Assembly (NCBI GenBank): GCA_000403335.2
Contig: KE159628.1
Location: 940,315-1,004,314 of the forward strand
Reading direction: 5' to 3'
DNA: 64,000 bases
Source: Lachnospiraceae bacterium MD335
Lineage (GTDB): Bacteria > Bacillota > Clostridia > Lachnospirales > Lachnospiraceae
The translations under genes were made by a program, and so were the position numbers. Position 1 is the stretch's first letter, and the number at the start of each line of letters is the position of its first letter. Shown in pieces: positions 25,751 through 34,417 of this stretch. The notes beneath the pieces are model-generated. The model made no database searches and had not been told where the DNA came from. It saw nothing but the letters and a program-made list of their open reading frames with translations.

Positions 25751-26818
25751 ATGAATACGCAAATCGTGCCCCTGATACAGGACGAGGATAAGGAAACGCT
25801 GCTTGCAAAGCTTGCGCAGGCAGGTGAGGTCATCAAAAACGGAGGACTTGTGGCATTTCCGACGGAAACGGTCTACGGTCTTGGCGGAGACGCTTTGAAT
25901 GAAACATCGTCAAGAAAAATATACGCTGCAAAAGGGCGTCCGAGCGATAACCCGCTCATTGTACATATTGCCGACATGGAGCACTTGGAAAAAATCGTGC
26001 AAGACGTGCCGGAAAATGCAAAAAAACTGGCAAACGCATTTTGGCCCGGACCGCTTACCATGATATTGAAAAAATCAGATGCCGTGCCCCGGCAGACGAC
26101 AGGCGGATTGGAAACGGTCGCGGTTCGAATGCCCGCGCACCCGCTTGCGCTGATTTTTATTAAAGAGGCGGGCGGATATGTGGCGGCGCCGAGCGCAAAC
26201 CTGTCGGGGAAACCAAGCCCTACAACGGCAAAATACGTGATACAGGACATGGACGGCAGAATTGACATGATTTTGGACGCTGACGCGGGAGCGGACGGCG
26301 CAATCGGCATTGAATCGACAATTGTTGACATGACTGGCGAAGTGCCGATGATTTTGCGTCCCGGATACATTACGCAGGAAATGATTACAAATGTTATTGG
26401 AAAAACTGACACAGATGTCACAATTTTGGATAACGATTCAAAACAGCCCCCGAAAGCGCCCGGCATGAAATATCGTCACTATGCGCCAAAAGGTGAGCTT
26501 GTGATTGTAGAAGGCACGCCTGAAAATGTTGTAAATTATATTAATGAACAGACAGCGCTGCACGCCGGGAAAGGCGAGCGGACAGGCGTAATCGGAACTA
26601 CGGAAACGATACGGCGCTACAAAGCGGACAGCGTAAAAGACGCGGGTGCGCGCGACGATTTGCTGTCGGCGGCAAAACGGCTTTATACGTTTCTGAGGGA
26701 GTTTGACGACGAAAACATCGCGTACATTTATTCGGAGGCATTTTGTGCAGGCGGTATCGGACAAGCGGTTATGAACCGGTTGTTAAAGGCGGCAGGACAC
26801 CAATGCATAAAGCTCTAG
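25751..26818 (+). CDS. L-threonylcarbamoyladenylate synthase (Sua5/YwlC type)
   Basis: 355 aa. It makes threonylcarbamoyl-AMP for the universal t6A37 modification of ANN-decoding tRNAs. The YrdC domain is clear: VAFPTETVYGLGGDAL, KGRPSDNPLIVHI, FWPGPLTMILKKS, TVAVRMPAHPLAL (read as VAVRMPAHP), SANLSGKPSPT. The C-terminal Sua5 domain starts after PGMKYRHYAPKGELVIVEG. The ATG at 25751 is preferred; another at 25739 sits only 1 nt from AAAGGAG. Its TAG stop lies inside the hairpin element that begins at 26815. Confidence 0.94.
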   Translation: MNTQIVPLIQDEDKETLLAKLAQAGEVIKNGGLVAFPTETVYGLGGDALNETSSRKIYAAKGRPSDNPLIVHIADMEHLEKIVQDVPENAKKLANAFWPGPLTMILKKSDAVPRQTTGGLETVAVRMPAHPLALIFIKEAGGYVAAPSANLSGKPSPTTAKYVIQDMDGRIDMILDADAGADGAIGIESTIVDMTGEVPMILRPGYITQEMITNVIGKTDTDVTILDNDSKQPPKAPGMKYRHYAPKGELVIVEGTPENVVNYINEQTALHAGKGERTGVIGTTETIRRYKADSVKDAGARDDLLSAAKRLYTFLREFDDENIAYIYSEAFCAGGIGQAVMNRLLKAAGHQCIKL

Positions 26819-26982
26819 TGTACTGACTCGTTCATATTCAGGCAAACCTCCTTGCCTATTTCCCTGATAGCACTACTTCCCAAGCCTCGCCGTAGCCACC
26901 GCTACGCCTGCGTTTGTAAAGCAGCACTCTCAGGAAAATATTCTGCGGAGTTTTACTAGATATGAAGCGGTCAGTACTCTAG
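26815..26982. repeat. 168-bp imperfect hairpin element, copy 2
   Basis: CTAGTGTACTGAC (26815-26827) pairs with GTCAGTACTCTAG (26970-26982), 12 of 13. Pairing continues with gaps to an apical CGTAGCC-AC-CGCTACG followed by CCTGCG. Length and apex resemble the 7366-7531 element. It overlaps the last 4 bases of the upstream gene and occupies most of the gap before rpiB. Confidence 0.6.
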
Positions 26983-27064
26983 ATTTTCCGTCAATATAAG
27001 GTAAAGAAAGTGTTATAGTATCATAAAAACAACAGTTTAAAAATGGAAAGGAGCACGGTAAAAC

Positions 27065-27496
27065 ATGATTGCATTAGGCAGTGACCACGGCGGACTGGAG
27101 TTAAAAAACAAAATAATAAAGTACCTTGAGGAGCATAATATCGCATATAAGGACTTTGGCTGTTATGAAAACAAGTCCTGCGATTATCCCGTATTCGGAA
27201 AGGCGGCGGCAAAGGCAGTCGCAAGCGGTGAGTGTGAGAAAGGAATTGTGGTTTGCACATCGGGAATCGGCATTTCCATTGCTGCAAACAAAATCAAAGG
27301 AGTACGCTGTGCGCTGTGCAGTGAACCGCTTTCCGCAAAAATGACAAGACTGCACAATGACGCAAACATGCTTGCACTCGGCGGCGCTTATGTAGGCGAG
27401 CTGCTTGCGCTTGAAATTGTGGAAACTTTTTTAAACACACCCTTTTCTGATGAAGAAAAGCATATCAGACGCGTTGCACAGTTGGATGAAGATTAA
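27065..27496 (+). CDS. rpiB: Ribose-5-phosphate isomerase B
   Basis: 143 aa, typical RpiB. It interconverts ribose 5-phosphate and ribulose 5-phosphate. Motifs: ALGSDHGGLELK at the N-terminus, active-site cysteine in VVCTSGIGISIAANKIKGVRCAL, and the phosphate loop around TRLHNDANMLALGG. Ribosome site GGAAAGGAG. A TGTTATAGT extended -10 lies near 27010. It probably heads a unit with upp, 47 bp downstream, linking pentose phosphates to PRPP-based salvage. Confidence 0.95.
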   Translation: MIALGSDHGGLELKNKIIKYLEEHNIAYKDFGCYENKSCDYPVFGKAAAKAVASGECEKGIVVCTSGIGISIAANKIKGVRCALCSEPLSAKMTRLHNDANMLALGGAYVGELLALEIVETFLNTPFSDEEKHIRRVAQLDED

Positions 27497-27543
27497 AAAT
27501 GCGCTGACACCTGTATTTTAAGGTGCGGCAGAATGGAGATTAC

Positions 27544-28173
27544 ATGGCAAAAACAGTAGTAATGGATCACCCGTTAATTCAGCACAAAATCGGCAGGATC
27601 CGACGGACTGAAACAGGTACAAAGGATTTTAGACAGACCATCGGCGAAATCGCAAACCTTATCTGCTATGAGGCGACAAGGGAACTAAAGCTTGCGGACG
27701 TGGAAATCGAAACGCCCATCTGCACAACAACCGTAAAAGAGCTTGCCGGAAAAAAACTTGCGGTTGTGCCCATTTTGCGGGCAGGACTTGGCATGGTAGA
27801 CGGTATCTTACAATTAATTCCTACTGCAAAAGTAGGACATATCGGACTCTACCGCGACCCGGGCACCTTGGAGCCGGTCGAGTATTACTGCAAGCTGCCC
27901 GAGGACTGCGACCAAAGAGAAGTCTTTGTCGTGGACCCGATGCTTGCGACGGGGGGGTCTTCGGCAGCGGCAATCAGAATGCTGAAAGATAAAGGCTGCA
28001 AAAGCATTCATTTTATGTGTATCATCGCCGCGCCCGAGGGCGTAGAGCGCATGCAGCGTGAACACCCTGACGTGGATCTTTACATTGGCGCACTTGACGA
28101 GAAGCTCAATGACCACGGCTACATCGTGCCGGGATTGGGAGACGCGGGAGACCGTATTTTCGGTACAAAATAG
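27544..28173 (+). CDS. upp: Uracil phosphoribosyltransferase
   Basis: 209 aa, the normal Upp length. It makes UMP from uracil and PRPP. Visible motifs are [12 protein letters not shown] at the start, [13 protein letters not shown], the PRPP-binding [16 protein letters not shown] and the C-terminal [17 protein letters not shown]. The ATG at 27544 follows GGAG; an upstream in-frame ATG at 27523 has no site. A run of seven G (near 27951) encodes the TGGS of the PRPP loop, a potential slippage spot. Confidence 0.96.
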   Translation: MAKTVVMDHPLIQHKIGRIRRTETGTKDFRQTIGEIANLICYEATRELKLADVEIETPICTTTVKELAGKKLAVVPILRAGLGMVDGILQLIPTAKVGHIGLYRDPGTLEPVEYYCKLPEDCDQREVFVVDPMLATGGSSAAAIRMLKDKGCKSIHFMCIIAAPEGVERMQREHPDVDLYIGALDEKLNDHGYIVPGLGDAGDRIFGTK

Positions 28174-28209
28174 AAATGAAAATTATGAGTTTGGGGAATG
28201 GTTTAGAAC

Positions 28210-29382
28210 ATGACAAAATCGGCATTAAAAAGGTTTGCTGCGGTAACGGTTGCGGCAGTGCTTGCGGTCACTGTTGCTGAGTGTCCGACCGTGCCCGTGC
28301 ACGCGGAAACGACGTTGGAACGCCTGCAGCGTGCGAAAGAGGAAAAGGAAAAAACCGAAGATGCAAAAGAGAATACGGAAGACAGAAAGGCTTCCCTTCA
28401 GATAACCAAAAATTCGCTTTTGGGAGAGCTTGGCACATTAAATGACGATTTGGCGGCAGTTTCTGCAAAACTGGAAACAATCGAGGCGGACATTGTCACA
28501 AAGCAAACGGAGATTACGCAGGCACAGGCGGATCTTGAACAGGCAAAAATCGTTGAGCGCGAGCAGTATGAAAATATGAAGCTGCGCATCAAGACGATGT
28601 ACGAAAGCGGTGCAAGCTACGGTTATTTAAATTTTCTTTTTAACTCTGATAATTTTGCGGATTTTTTAAACAAGAGCGATTACATTGAGCAGATTAACCA
28701 GTATGATCAAAAAATGCTGCGGAAATATGAGGAGAGCCGAAAGGACGTAGAGCAGAAAGAGGCGCAGCTCACGCAGGAGCTGGAGGATCTCCACACATTG
28801 CAGGAGGAGGTAAACGCCGAAAAGAGCAAGGTTGCGGAGCTTGTGCGCAAGACCTCGCAGAACGTGGCAAGCTATTCGGACCAAATTGCGGACGCGGAGG
28901 AAACCATCGACGCGCTCGAATCCATGATTGACGAGCAGGAGCAGGACATTGCCGCACTTCAGAAGCAGTATGAGGAAGAGCTTGCGAAGTCAAGACTTGC
29001 GGCGCAGTCGAGCTGGCGTGATATTTCGGAAGTCAAATTTGAGGAAGGCGACCGTATGCTGCTTGCAAACCTGATATACTGCGAGGCGGGAGCGGAGCCG
29101 TACAGCGGACAAGTTGCGGTTGGTGCGGTGGTAATTAACAGGGTGCTTAGTTCGCGTTATCCTAACACGATTGTTGGCGTTATTTACCAAAATAAGCAGT
29201 TCTCACCGGTAAACGACGGACATCTTGCGCTTGCGCTTGCAAACGACAGGGCGACGGCAAGCTGTTATCAGGCGGCGGATGAGGCGATGAGCGGCGTGAC
29301 GAATGTCGGGCATTGTGTCTATTTCAGGACGCCGATTCCCGGGATTAACGGGATACGGATTGGCGGGCATGTATTTTACTAA
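28210..29382 (+). CDS. Secreted cell-wall hydrolase with N-terminal coiled coil (SleB-type)
   Basis: 390 aa. Signal peptide (residues 1-33), a long coiled coil of the PcsB type (about 34-265, TTLERLQRAKEEKEKTEDAK through AALQKQYEEELAKS), then a Hydrolase_2/SleB-like catalytic domain: LLANLIYCEAGAEPYSGQVAVGAVVINRVLSSRYP, with the glutamate of YCEAG likely catalytic, and CVYFRTP near the end. The coiled coil probably keeps the enzyme inactive until docked to a division-site partner, as known for PcsB. Likely a lytic transglycosylase-type enzyme. Confidence 0.88.
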   Translation: MTKSALKRFAAVTVAAVLAVTVAECPTVPVHAETTLERLQRAKEEKEKTEDAKENTEDRKASLQITKNSLLGELGTLNDDLAAVSAKLETIEADIVTKQTEITQAQADLEQAKIVEREQYENMKLRIKTMYESGASYGYLNFLFNSDNFADFLNKSDYIEQINQYDQKMLRKYEESRKDVEQKEAQLTQELEDLHTLQEEVNAEKSKVAELVRKTSQNVASYSDQIADAEETIDALESMIDEQEQDIAALQKQYEEELAKSRLAAQSSWRDISEVKFEEGDRMLLANLIYCEAGAEPYSGQVAVGAVVINRVLSSRYPNTIVGVIYQNKQFSPVNDGHLALALANDRATASCYQAADEAMSGVTNVGHCVYFRTPIPGINGIRIGGHVFY

Positions 29383-29469
29383 TCAATATAGGACAAAAGT
29401 ACCATTGACACAGAGATAACGCGTATAGTACCATTGAAAACGCTATAGAACAGGAAGGCTGACAGCATT

Positions 29470-30054
29470 ATGAAATACAGAGTAGGTGTATCGGAGAAGA
29501 TTACAAAAGACGGTAAGGACTATCAGGTATGGAAAGTGTCGGAGCAGGCAGGATTTTATCTTGCTGACAGCATTGCAAGAGAGGATGCACAGGGGCTGAT
29601 TGACCGGATTATCGCTTCCTGCATTGCACTTGCGGTAAAATTGGAGACAGAGGAGCAGACGGATGAAAGCGGAACGACGCAGCCCTTTGACACACTTCAA
29701 AAGGAGGCAGAGGACAGCGTTGCGTTGAAGAACAAGACGCGCGAGCTTCATGAGAAACTTCCCTTTTTAGTGCGTAAACGGACAGGTGAAAAGATTGCGA
29801 TTGATAAAAATATTTTTAAGCTTGGAAAGGATGCGGCGTACGTAGACTATTTTGTGGATGACAACCCTACCATCAGCAGAAATCATGCCGACATTGTGCG
29901 CAGGGACGACGGCTTTTATGCCAAGGATAAGGGTTCGCTAAATCATACCTTTGTGGACGGAAAGAAGCTGGAGCCCGAAAAACCGGTGAAGCTTGTATCG
30001 GGAAGCCTGTTGCAGCTTGCTGACGAAGTGTTTGAGTTCCTGGAGGAAGTGTAG
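29470..30054 (+). CDS. FHA-domain protein
   Basis: 194 aa. About 90 N-terminal residues are of no recognised family. Residues about 115-190 form an FHA phosphothreonine-binding domain: IFKLGKDAAYVDYFVDDNPTISRNHADIVRRDDG, then NHTFVDGKKLEPEKPVKLVSG. The SRNH and N-T residues that bind phosphopeptide are kept. It heads a run of FHA, PP2C, Ser/Thr kinase and two small envelope proteins with gaps of 15-69 bp, so it is a likely substrate or adaptor of the kinase. A direct repeat AGTACCATTGA occurs twice in its leader (29398, 29427). Confidence 0.88.
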   Translation: MKYRVGVSEKITKDGKDYQVWKVSEQAGFYLADSIAREDAQGLIDRIIASCIALAVKLETEEQTDESGTTQPFDTLQKEAEDSVALKNKTRELHEKLPFLVRKRTGEKIAIDKNIFKLGKDAAYVDYFVDDNPTISRNHADIVRRDDGFYAKDKGSLNHTFVDGKKLEPEKPVKLVSGSLLQLADEVFEFLEEV

Positions 30055-30080
30055 TTGGCAACAGGGAGGACGAAGATGCA

Positions 30081-30908
30081 ATGAAGCTGTATTATACAGT
30101 GGCAGCGCAAACGGATGTAGGAATTGAAAAGCGCGTTAATCAGGACAGTCTGACCGTAAAGGTTGCAAATACGCCCTATGGGGAGGCCGCGGTGGCGGTG
30201 ATATGCGATGGAATGGGCGGTCTGACCCAGGGGGAAATTGCAAGCGCCGTGGTGGTACGCGCATATGAACAGTGGTTTTTAAAGGAGTTTCCCCTGGCGC
30301 TGGGTGACAGCAGCGGCGTGCCGGATGTTTCGCGGCTTCGGGAAAGCTGGGATACGCTTGCAAACGACTGTAATACACGGATACTGGATTACAGTAAAGA
30401 GCGCAGGACCACAATGGGAACGACGCTTACCGTGCTGCTTTTATTTCAGGGAAGCTTTTACATATCGCATGTCGGAGACTGCCGGGTGTATCATATGACG
30501 GATACCGGAAACAAAATGAATTTGCTGACAGCGGATCAGACATATGTCGCACGTGAAGTCGCTTTGGGTCATATGACACCGGAGCAGGCAAAAAATGATG
30601 CCCGCAGGAATGTGCTGCTGCAGTGTATCGGAACGGTTCGCCATGTAGAGCCGGACTTTGTAAGCGGAAGCTATCGGTCGGGGGACAGCTTTCTGCTCTG
30701 CTCGGATGGTTTCCGTCATGAGCTGTCTGAGCGGGAAATATACGATTACTGTCATTTGGCATTAAACAGGATTACGTGGCATGTGGATTGCAGACAGGAA
30801 AATTCGCGTGTTATGAGTGGACAGTTGAAGTATTTAATTGAGCAGAATAAAAACCGCATGGAGCGGGATAATATTTCCGCCATTCTTTTAAAGGCAGCGG
30901 ATCGTTAA
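30081..30908 (+). CDS. PP2C-family Ser/Thr protein phosphatase
   Basis: 275 aa. PPM motifs with metal-binding aspartates are intact: GIEKRVNQDSL, VICDGMGGLTQGEIAS, TTMGTTLTVLLL, ISHVGDCRVY, LTADQTYV and FLLCSDGFRHELSE. The last motif is NISAILL rather than the usual DNxTxI. It should remove phosphates placed by the adjacent kinase. It lies 26 bp after the FHA gene and 17 bp before the kinase gene. No transmembrane segment, so cytoplasmic. Confidence 0.92.
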   Translation: MKLYYTVAAQTDVGIEKRVNQDSLTVKVANTPYGEAAVAVICDGMGGLTQGEIASAVVVRAYEQWFLKEFPLALGDSSGVPDVSRLRESWDTLANDCNTRILDYSKERRTTMGTTLTVLLLFQGSFYISHVGDCRVYHMTDTGNKMNLLTADQTYVAREVALGHMTPEQAKNDARRNVLLQCIGTVRHVEPDFVSGSYRSGDSFLLCSDGFRHELSEREIYDYCHLALNRITWHVDCRQENSRVMSGQLKYLIEQNKNRMERDNISAILLKAADR

Positions 30909-30925
30909 GGAGTTTTGACCATTTT

Positions 30926-32611
30926 ATGTTGAAAATTGGTTCCGTGATTGACGGAAAATATAAGATTTTGGACGAAATCGGACATGGAGGGATGAGCACA
31001 GTCTATCTTGCCATAAATGAGAAGGCGAATAAGCCGTGGGCAATTAAGGAGGTGCGAAAGTCCTTCCGCCGTGATTTCGATATTCTGAAGCAGAGTCTGA
31101 TACTGGAAACGGATATGCTCAAAAAATTAAGTCATAAAAATCTTCCAAGTATTGTCGATGTCATCGATTCCGATGAGAATTTCCTGATAGTTATGGATTA
31201 TATTGAGGGAAATACCCTTGAAAAGTTGATAGAAGAAAACGGCGCTTATCCGCAGGAGGATGTAGTGGATTGGGCGGTGCAGCTTTGCGATGTGCTGCGG
31301 TATCTCCATGAGCGTCCCAATCCGATTATCTATAGGGATATGAAGCCGTCGAACGTGATGCTGAAATCCGACGGAAATGTTGTTTTGATTGATTTTGGAA
31401 CGGCGCGGGAGTTTAAGGAGCAAAATGCAGGTGATACAACCTGCCTTGGTACGCAGGGATATGCGGCTCCGGAACAGTTCGGCGGAATGGGGCAGACCGA
31501 TGCGAGGACGGATATTTACTGCCTTGGCGCCACGATGTATCATTTGCTCACGGGACATAATCCTTCTGAGCCGCCTTATGAGATGTACCCAATTCGCCAA
31601 TGGAATTCTGCACTTTCGAGCGGTTTGGAGAAAGTGGTTTTGAAGTGTACGCGGAAAAATCCGGCGGACCGGTACCAGTCTGCAAGCGAACTGATGTATG
31701 CACTTAAACATTATAGGGATTTGGAGACTAAAACACAGATACAGTGCCAAAAAAGACTTGGCGGATTTGCGGCAACGCTTTTTTTATGTTTCGTTTGCGC
31801 CGTGTGCGGGGCAGGATTTCGGGCGGCGGCAAATGAGAAAATCAGGGACGATTATATGACATTGGTTGCGGCAGCAGGACGGACGGCGGATACGCTTGAT
31901 GCATGCGGATTATACATGGAAGCGATATCGCTTGACGCGGCGCAAGGGGATGCGTATCATGCATATTATGACAGAGTGGTGGATGACGGGATTTTTGATA
32001 CGGATGAAGAGGAGTTCCTGATTAAAATGAATATGAGCGCAAAGGAATATTTAAACGTGTTTGAAACACAAAATCCTTTGGGATATGCGGACTTTTGCTA
32101 TGAGATTGGAAATGCTTACTGGTATTATTATTCTCATGAGGAAAACCGCAAAACGCGAGCGCTTGGCTGGTATGAATCGGCGCTTGCCTGCTATGAGGGG
32201 AACAGCGAGCGTAGCCTTGCATATGGAAGATGCAGGCTTTATGTGGAGATTGGCGGCTTTTACAAGAAAATGATTGCGGCACAGATTGACGGTACGGATG
32301 AGGGGATTTATCGAAAATACTGGAACAGTTTATCGCAGCTCAAGGCATTGAATGATGAAAATCCTGACAGAGAACTTATCACGCTGCGCATGTATCATGA
32401 GATTGTCGTGCGCGTGACAGAGTATGCGCGGTATTTTATGGATGACGGTGTGCCGCGTGCAGAAGTTGAAACGATGTTTGACAGTATTGATGCCGATTTA
32501 TGCAGAATGAAAGAGGGAGCGGCGCCTGCGGTATGTACGGAAATCGAAAAGATACAGACTTTAAGGACGCTTGCGGATAAAATTGTGCGTTCCACGTATA
32601 AGGAGGAATAG
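30926..32611 (+). CDS. Membrane Ser/Thr protein kinase with extracytoplasmic helical domain
   Basis: 561 aa. The kinase domain (about 9-265) has GHGGMSTVYLA (glycine loop), WAIKEV (lysine), the catalytic loop IIYRDMKPSNVM with tyrosine in place of the HRD histidine, IDFGTA (DFG) and GTQGYAAPEQF. A transmembrane segment (about 277-298, FAATLFLCFVCAVCGAGF) leads to a TPR-like helical region of about 260 residues (EIGNAYWYYYS, GWYESALACYE). Unlike PrkC there are no PASTA repeats, so it senses something other than muropeptides through that motif. Confidence 0.92.
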   Translation: MLKIGSVIDGKYKILDEIGHGGMSTVYLAINEKANKPWAIKEVRKSFRRDFDILKQSLILETDMLKKLSHKNLPSIVDVIDSDENFLIVMDYIEGNTLEKLIEENGAYPQEDVVDWAVQLCDVLRYLHERPNPIIYRDMKPSNVMLKSDGNVVLIDFGTAREFKEQNAGDTTCLGTQGYAAPEQFGGMGQTDARTDIYCLGATMYHLLTGHNPSEPPYEMYPIRQWNSALSSGLEKVVLKCTRKNPADRYQSASELMYALKHYRDLETKTQIQCQKRLGGFAATLFLCFVCAVCGAGFRAAANEKIRDDYMTLVAAAGRTADTLDACGLYMEAISLDAAQGDAYHAYYDRVVDDGIFDTDEEEFLIKMNMSAKEYLNVFETQNPLGYADFCYEIGNAYWYYYSHEENRKTRALGWYESALACYEGNSERSLAYGRCRLYVEIGGFYKKMIAAQIDGTDEGIYRKYWNSLSQLKALNDENPDRELITLRMYHEIVVRVTEYARYFMDDGVPRAEVETMFDSIDADLCRMKEGAAPAVCTEIEKIQTLRTLADKIVRSTYKEE

Positions 32612-32626
32612 TTTGGAGGTTGTGAT

Positions 32627-32965
32627 TTGAATATTACGGAAATGACATATGTGTCATATTTTTTCTTGATTATGGCTGCGTTGTTCGGAATTACGGCTAT
32701 TATTCTATATGTTACATTGGACATCAGGCGGTGCTGGAGGATTGTGCGGGGAAACCGGCATGTTCCTATGCCGAATACTGCTGCGGTACGTGCAGCGCGT
32801 TCGTGCCCACGGCAGGAAAGCGGACCAGAAAATATTTCAGCCGGGGAAACGCAGCGGCTGTCCGCAAACGCAGCTACACTGCTTTTGGAGCCGGAGGAGA
32901 CCGTGCCGCTTGGGACGATGGCGCTGGTCCAGGATATTGTTATGATGGATGCGGAACTTGGCTAA
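32627..32965 (+). CDS. Small single-span membrane protein starting at TTG
   Basis: 112 aa. The start is TTG at 32627, chosen because GGAGG (32615-32619) lies 7 nt upstream, while the first ATG (codon 6) is less well placed. One transmembrane segment (about 8-30, YFFLIMAALFGITAIILYVTLDI) is followed by a polar, probably disordered tail ending EEPEETVPLGTMALVQDIVMMDAELG-like acidic text (read near residues 88-112). It lies 15 bp after the kinase gene and may be a kinase substrate with threonines in its tail. No family recognised. Confidence 0.6.
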   Translation: MNITEMTYVSYFFLIMAALFGITAIILYVTLDIRRCWRIVRGNRHVPMPNTAAVRAARSCPRQESGPENISAGETQRLSANAATLLLEPEETVPLGTMALVQDIVMMDAELG

Positions 32966-33034
32966 ATCCTTGACGTGAGGGAAACTCTTATATATACTGA
33001 TAGAGGGTCTTTATAAGAATGGGAGTGGTTTGGA

Positions 33035-33697
33035 ATGAAACAAATAAAGAAGATAGGTGCAGTGGTAAGCTGTTTGCTCGTATGCGGTCTGCTTGCGGCG
33101 TGCGGTGCGAAGCTTGATGCGCGTGCGTATTTGCAGGCAATGCTTGATTTGTCGTACAAGGGAGATTCGGCAGCCTATGTGGAGATGAAGCTTGGAACGA
33201 GTGAGGAGGCTGCCGCACTGTATGAGCGCGGCATCGATTCCGAAATGACATTTTTTACGGAAAAGCTGAGTATGTCAGAGGATTTAGAGGCGGATTTCCG
33301 CAGTTTGTTTAAGGAAATTTACGGGAAAGCGAAATACACGGTCGGCGAGGCAAAAAAACAGGAGGACGGATCTTATGTTGTGGAAATTACATATGAACGC
33401 ATGAAGGTTTTTGAGCCGGCACTCACTGTTTATAACAATAATATTGCAAGCCTTCCGGAAGCATGGGAAGCAATGGAGGAGACGCCCGTACAGGAGGAGA
33501 TGCTTGAAGATATGACGGAGGTTTTGCGCGACGCGCTGCAAGAAAGTATAGGAAGCGTGGAATATGAAGCGGCGCAATCGCTGACCATTCGGATAGAGCT
33601 GGTGGAGAATGTTTATACGCCGAACAGTGAGGATGTGATTGCACTGGAAAGGGCGCTGTTTGATTCGGATTACAGTTTAGAGGATGCAGAATTTTGA
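33035..33697 (+). CDS. Lipoprotein of unknown function (DUF5105-like)
   Basis: 220 aa. Signal peptide with lipobox LLAACG at residues 18-23. The mature part is acidic and helical (AYLQAMLDLSYKGDSAAYVEMKLGTSEEAAALYERGID), a pattern seen in clostridial DUF5105-type lipoproteins. It lies 18 bp before the ABC transporter genes, but lacks the histidine-rich metal-binding features of a ZnuA-like binding protein, so it is probably not the transporter's receptor. Confidence 0.7.
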   Translation: MKQIKKIGAVVSCLLVCGLLAACGAKLDARAYLQAMLDLSYKGDSAAYVEMKLGTSEEAAALYERGIDSEMTFFTEKLSMSEDLEADFRSLFKEIYGKAKYTVGEAKKQEDGSYVVEITYERMKVFEPALTVYNNNIASLPEAWEAMEETPVQEEMLEDMTEVLRDALQESIGSVEYEAAQSLTIRIELVENVYTPNSEDVIALERALFDSDYSLEDAEF

Positions 33698-33715
33698 TAG
33701 GAATGGAGACGTGAA

Positions 33716-34417
33716 ATGTCTTTTATAAAATGTGAGAATTTGGTGCTGGGGTATGAAGGAGTTCCTGTAGCGGAGAACATCAGTTTTGAGGTTTGCCGAG
33801 GAGATTATCTTTGCATCCTTGGCGAGAACGGGGCAGGAAAAAGTACGCTTATGAAAACGCTGTTAGGACTTACGCCCCTGATGAACGGCAATATAACATA
33901 CGGCGACGGACTGGAGCGGTACGAGATTGGCTATCTTCCGCAGCAGACGTTTGTGCAGAAGGATTTTCCGGCATCGGTATGGGAAATTGTGCTTTCTGGT
34001 ACACTTTCGAAATGCGGCAGACGTGCTTTTTTTGGAAAGGAAGAGAAAAAGCTGGCGGAAAAGAATATGCGACGCATGGACATTTGGGAGTTGAAAAAGG
34101 AGTGCTACCGCAATCTGTCCGGCGGGCAGCAGCAGAGGGTTCTGCTTGCAAGGGCGCTTTGTGCATCTTCAAAGCTATTGGTGCTGGACGAGCCTGTGAC
34201 CGGATTGGACCCGAAGGTGACGGTGGAATTTTACCAGTTAATTAAGGATTTAAACAATGAGGGGCTTACGATTATTATGGTAAGCCATGATATTCATGCC
34301 GCGGTAAAATATGCAAGTCATGTGCTGCATGTGGAGAAGGAGCGGTCGTTTATCGGGACTCCAAAGGAGTATGTAAAGAGCGATTTTTGGAAGGATATAG
34401 GGGGGAGTGTGCGATGA
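33716..34417 (+). CDS. Metal ABC transporter ATP-binding protein (ZnuC-like)
   Basis: 233 aa. Walker A LGENGAGKSTLMKTLLG, Q-loop YLPQQTFVQKDFPASVWEIVLSG, signature NLSGGQQQRVLLARAL, Walker B LLVLDEPVTGLDP and the H-loop VSHDIHAAVKYAS. It is closest in pattern to ZnuC/MntB ATPases that energise zinc or manganese uptake. Its stop overlaps the permease start (ATGA). No binding-protein gene is adjacent. Confidence 0.9.
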   Translation: MSFIKCENLVLGYEGVPVAENISFEVCRGDYLCILGENGAGKSTLMKTLLGLTPLMNGNITYGDGLERYEIGYLPQQTFVQKDFPASVWEIVLSGTLSKCGRRAFFGKEEKKLAEKNMRRMDIWELKKECYRNLSGGQQQRVLLARALCASSKLLVLDEPVTGLDPKVTVEFYQLIKDLNNEGLTIIMVSHDIHAAVKYASHVLHVEKERSFIGTPKEYVKSDFWKDIGGSVR

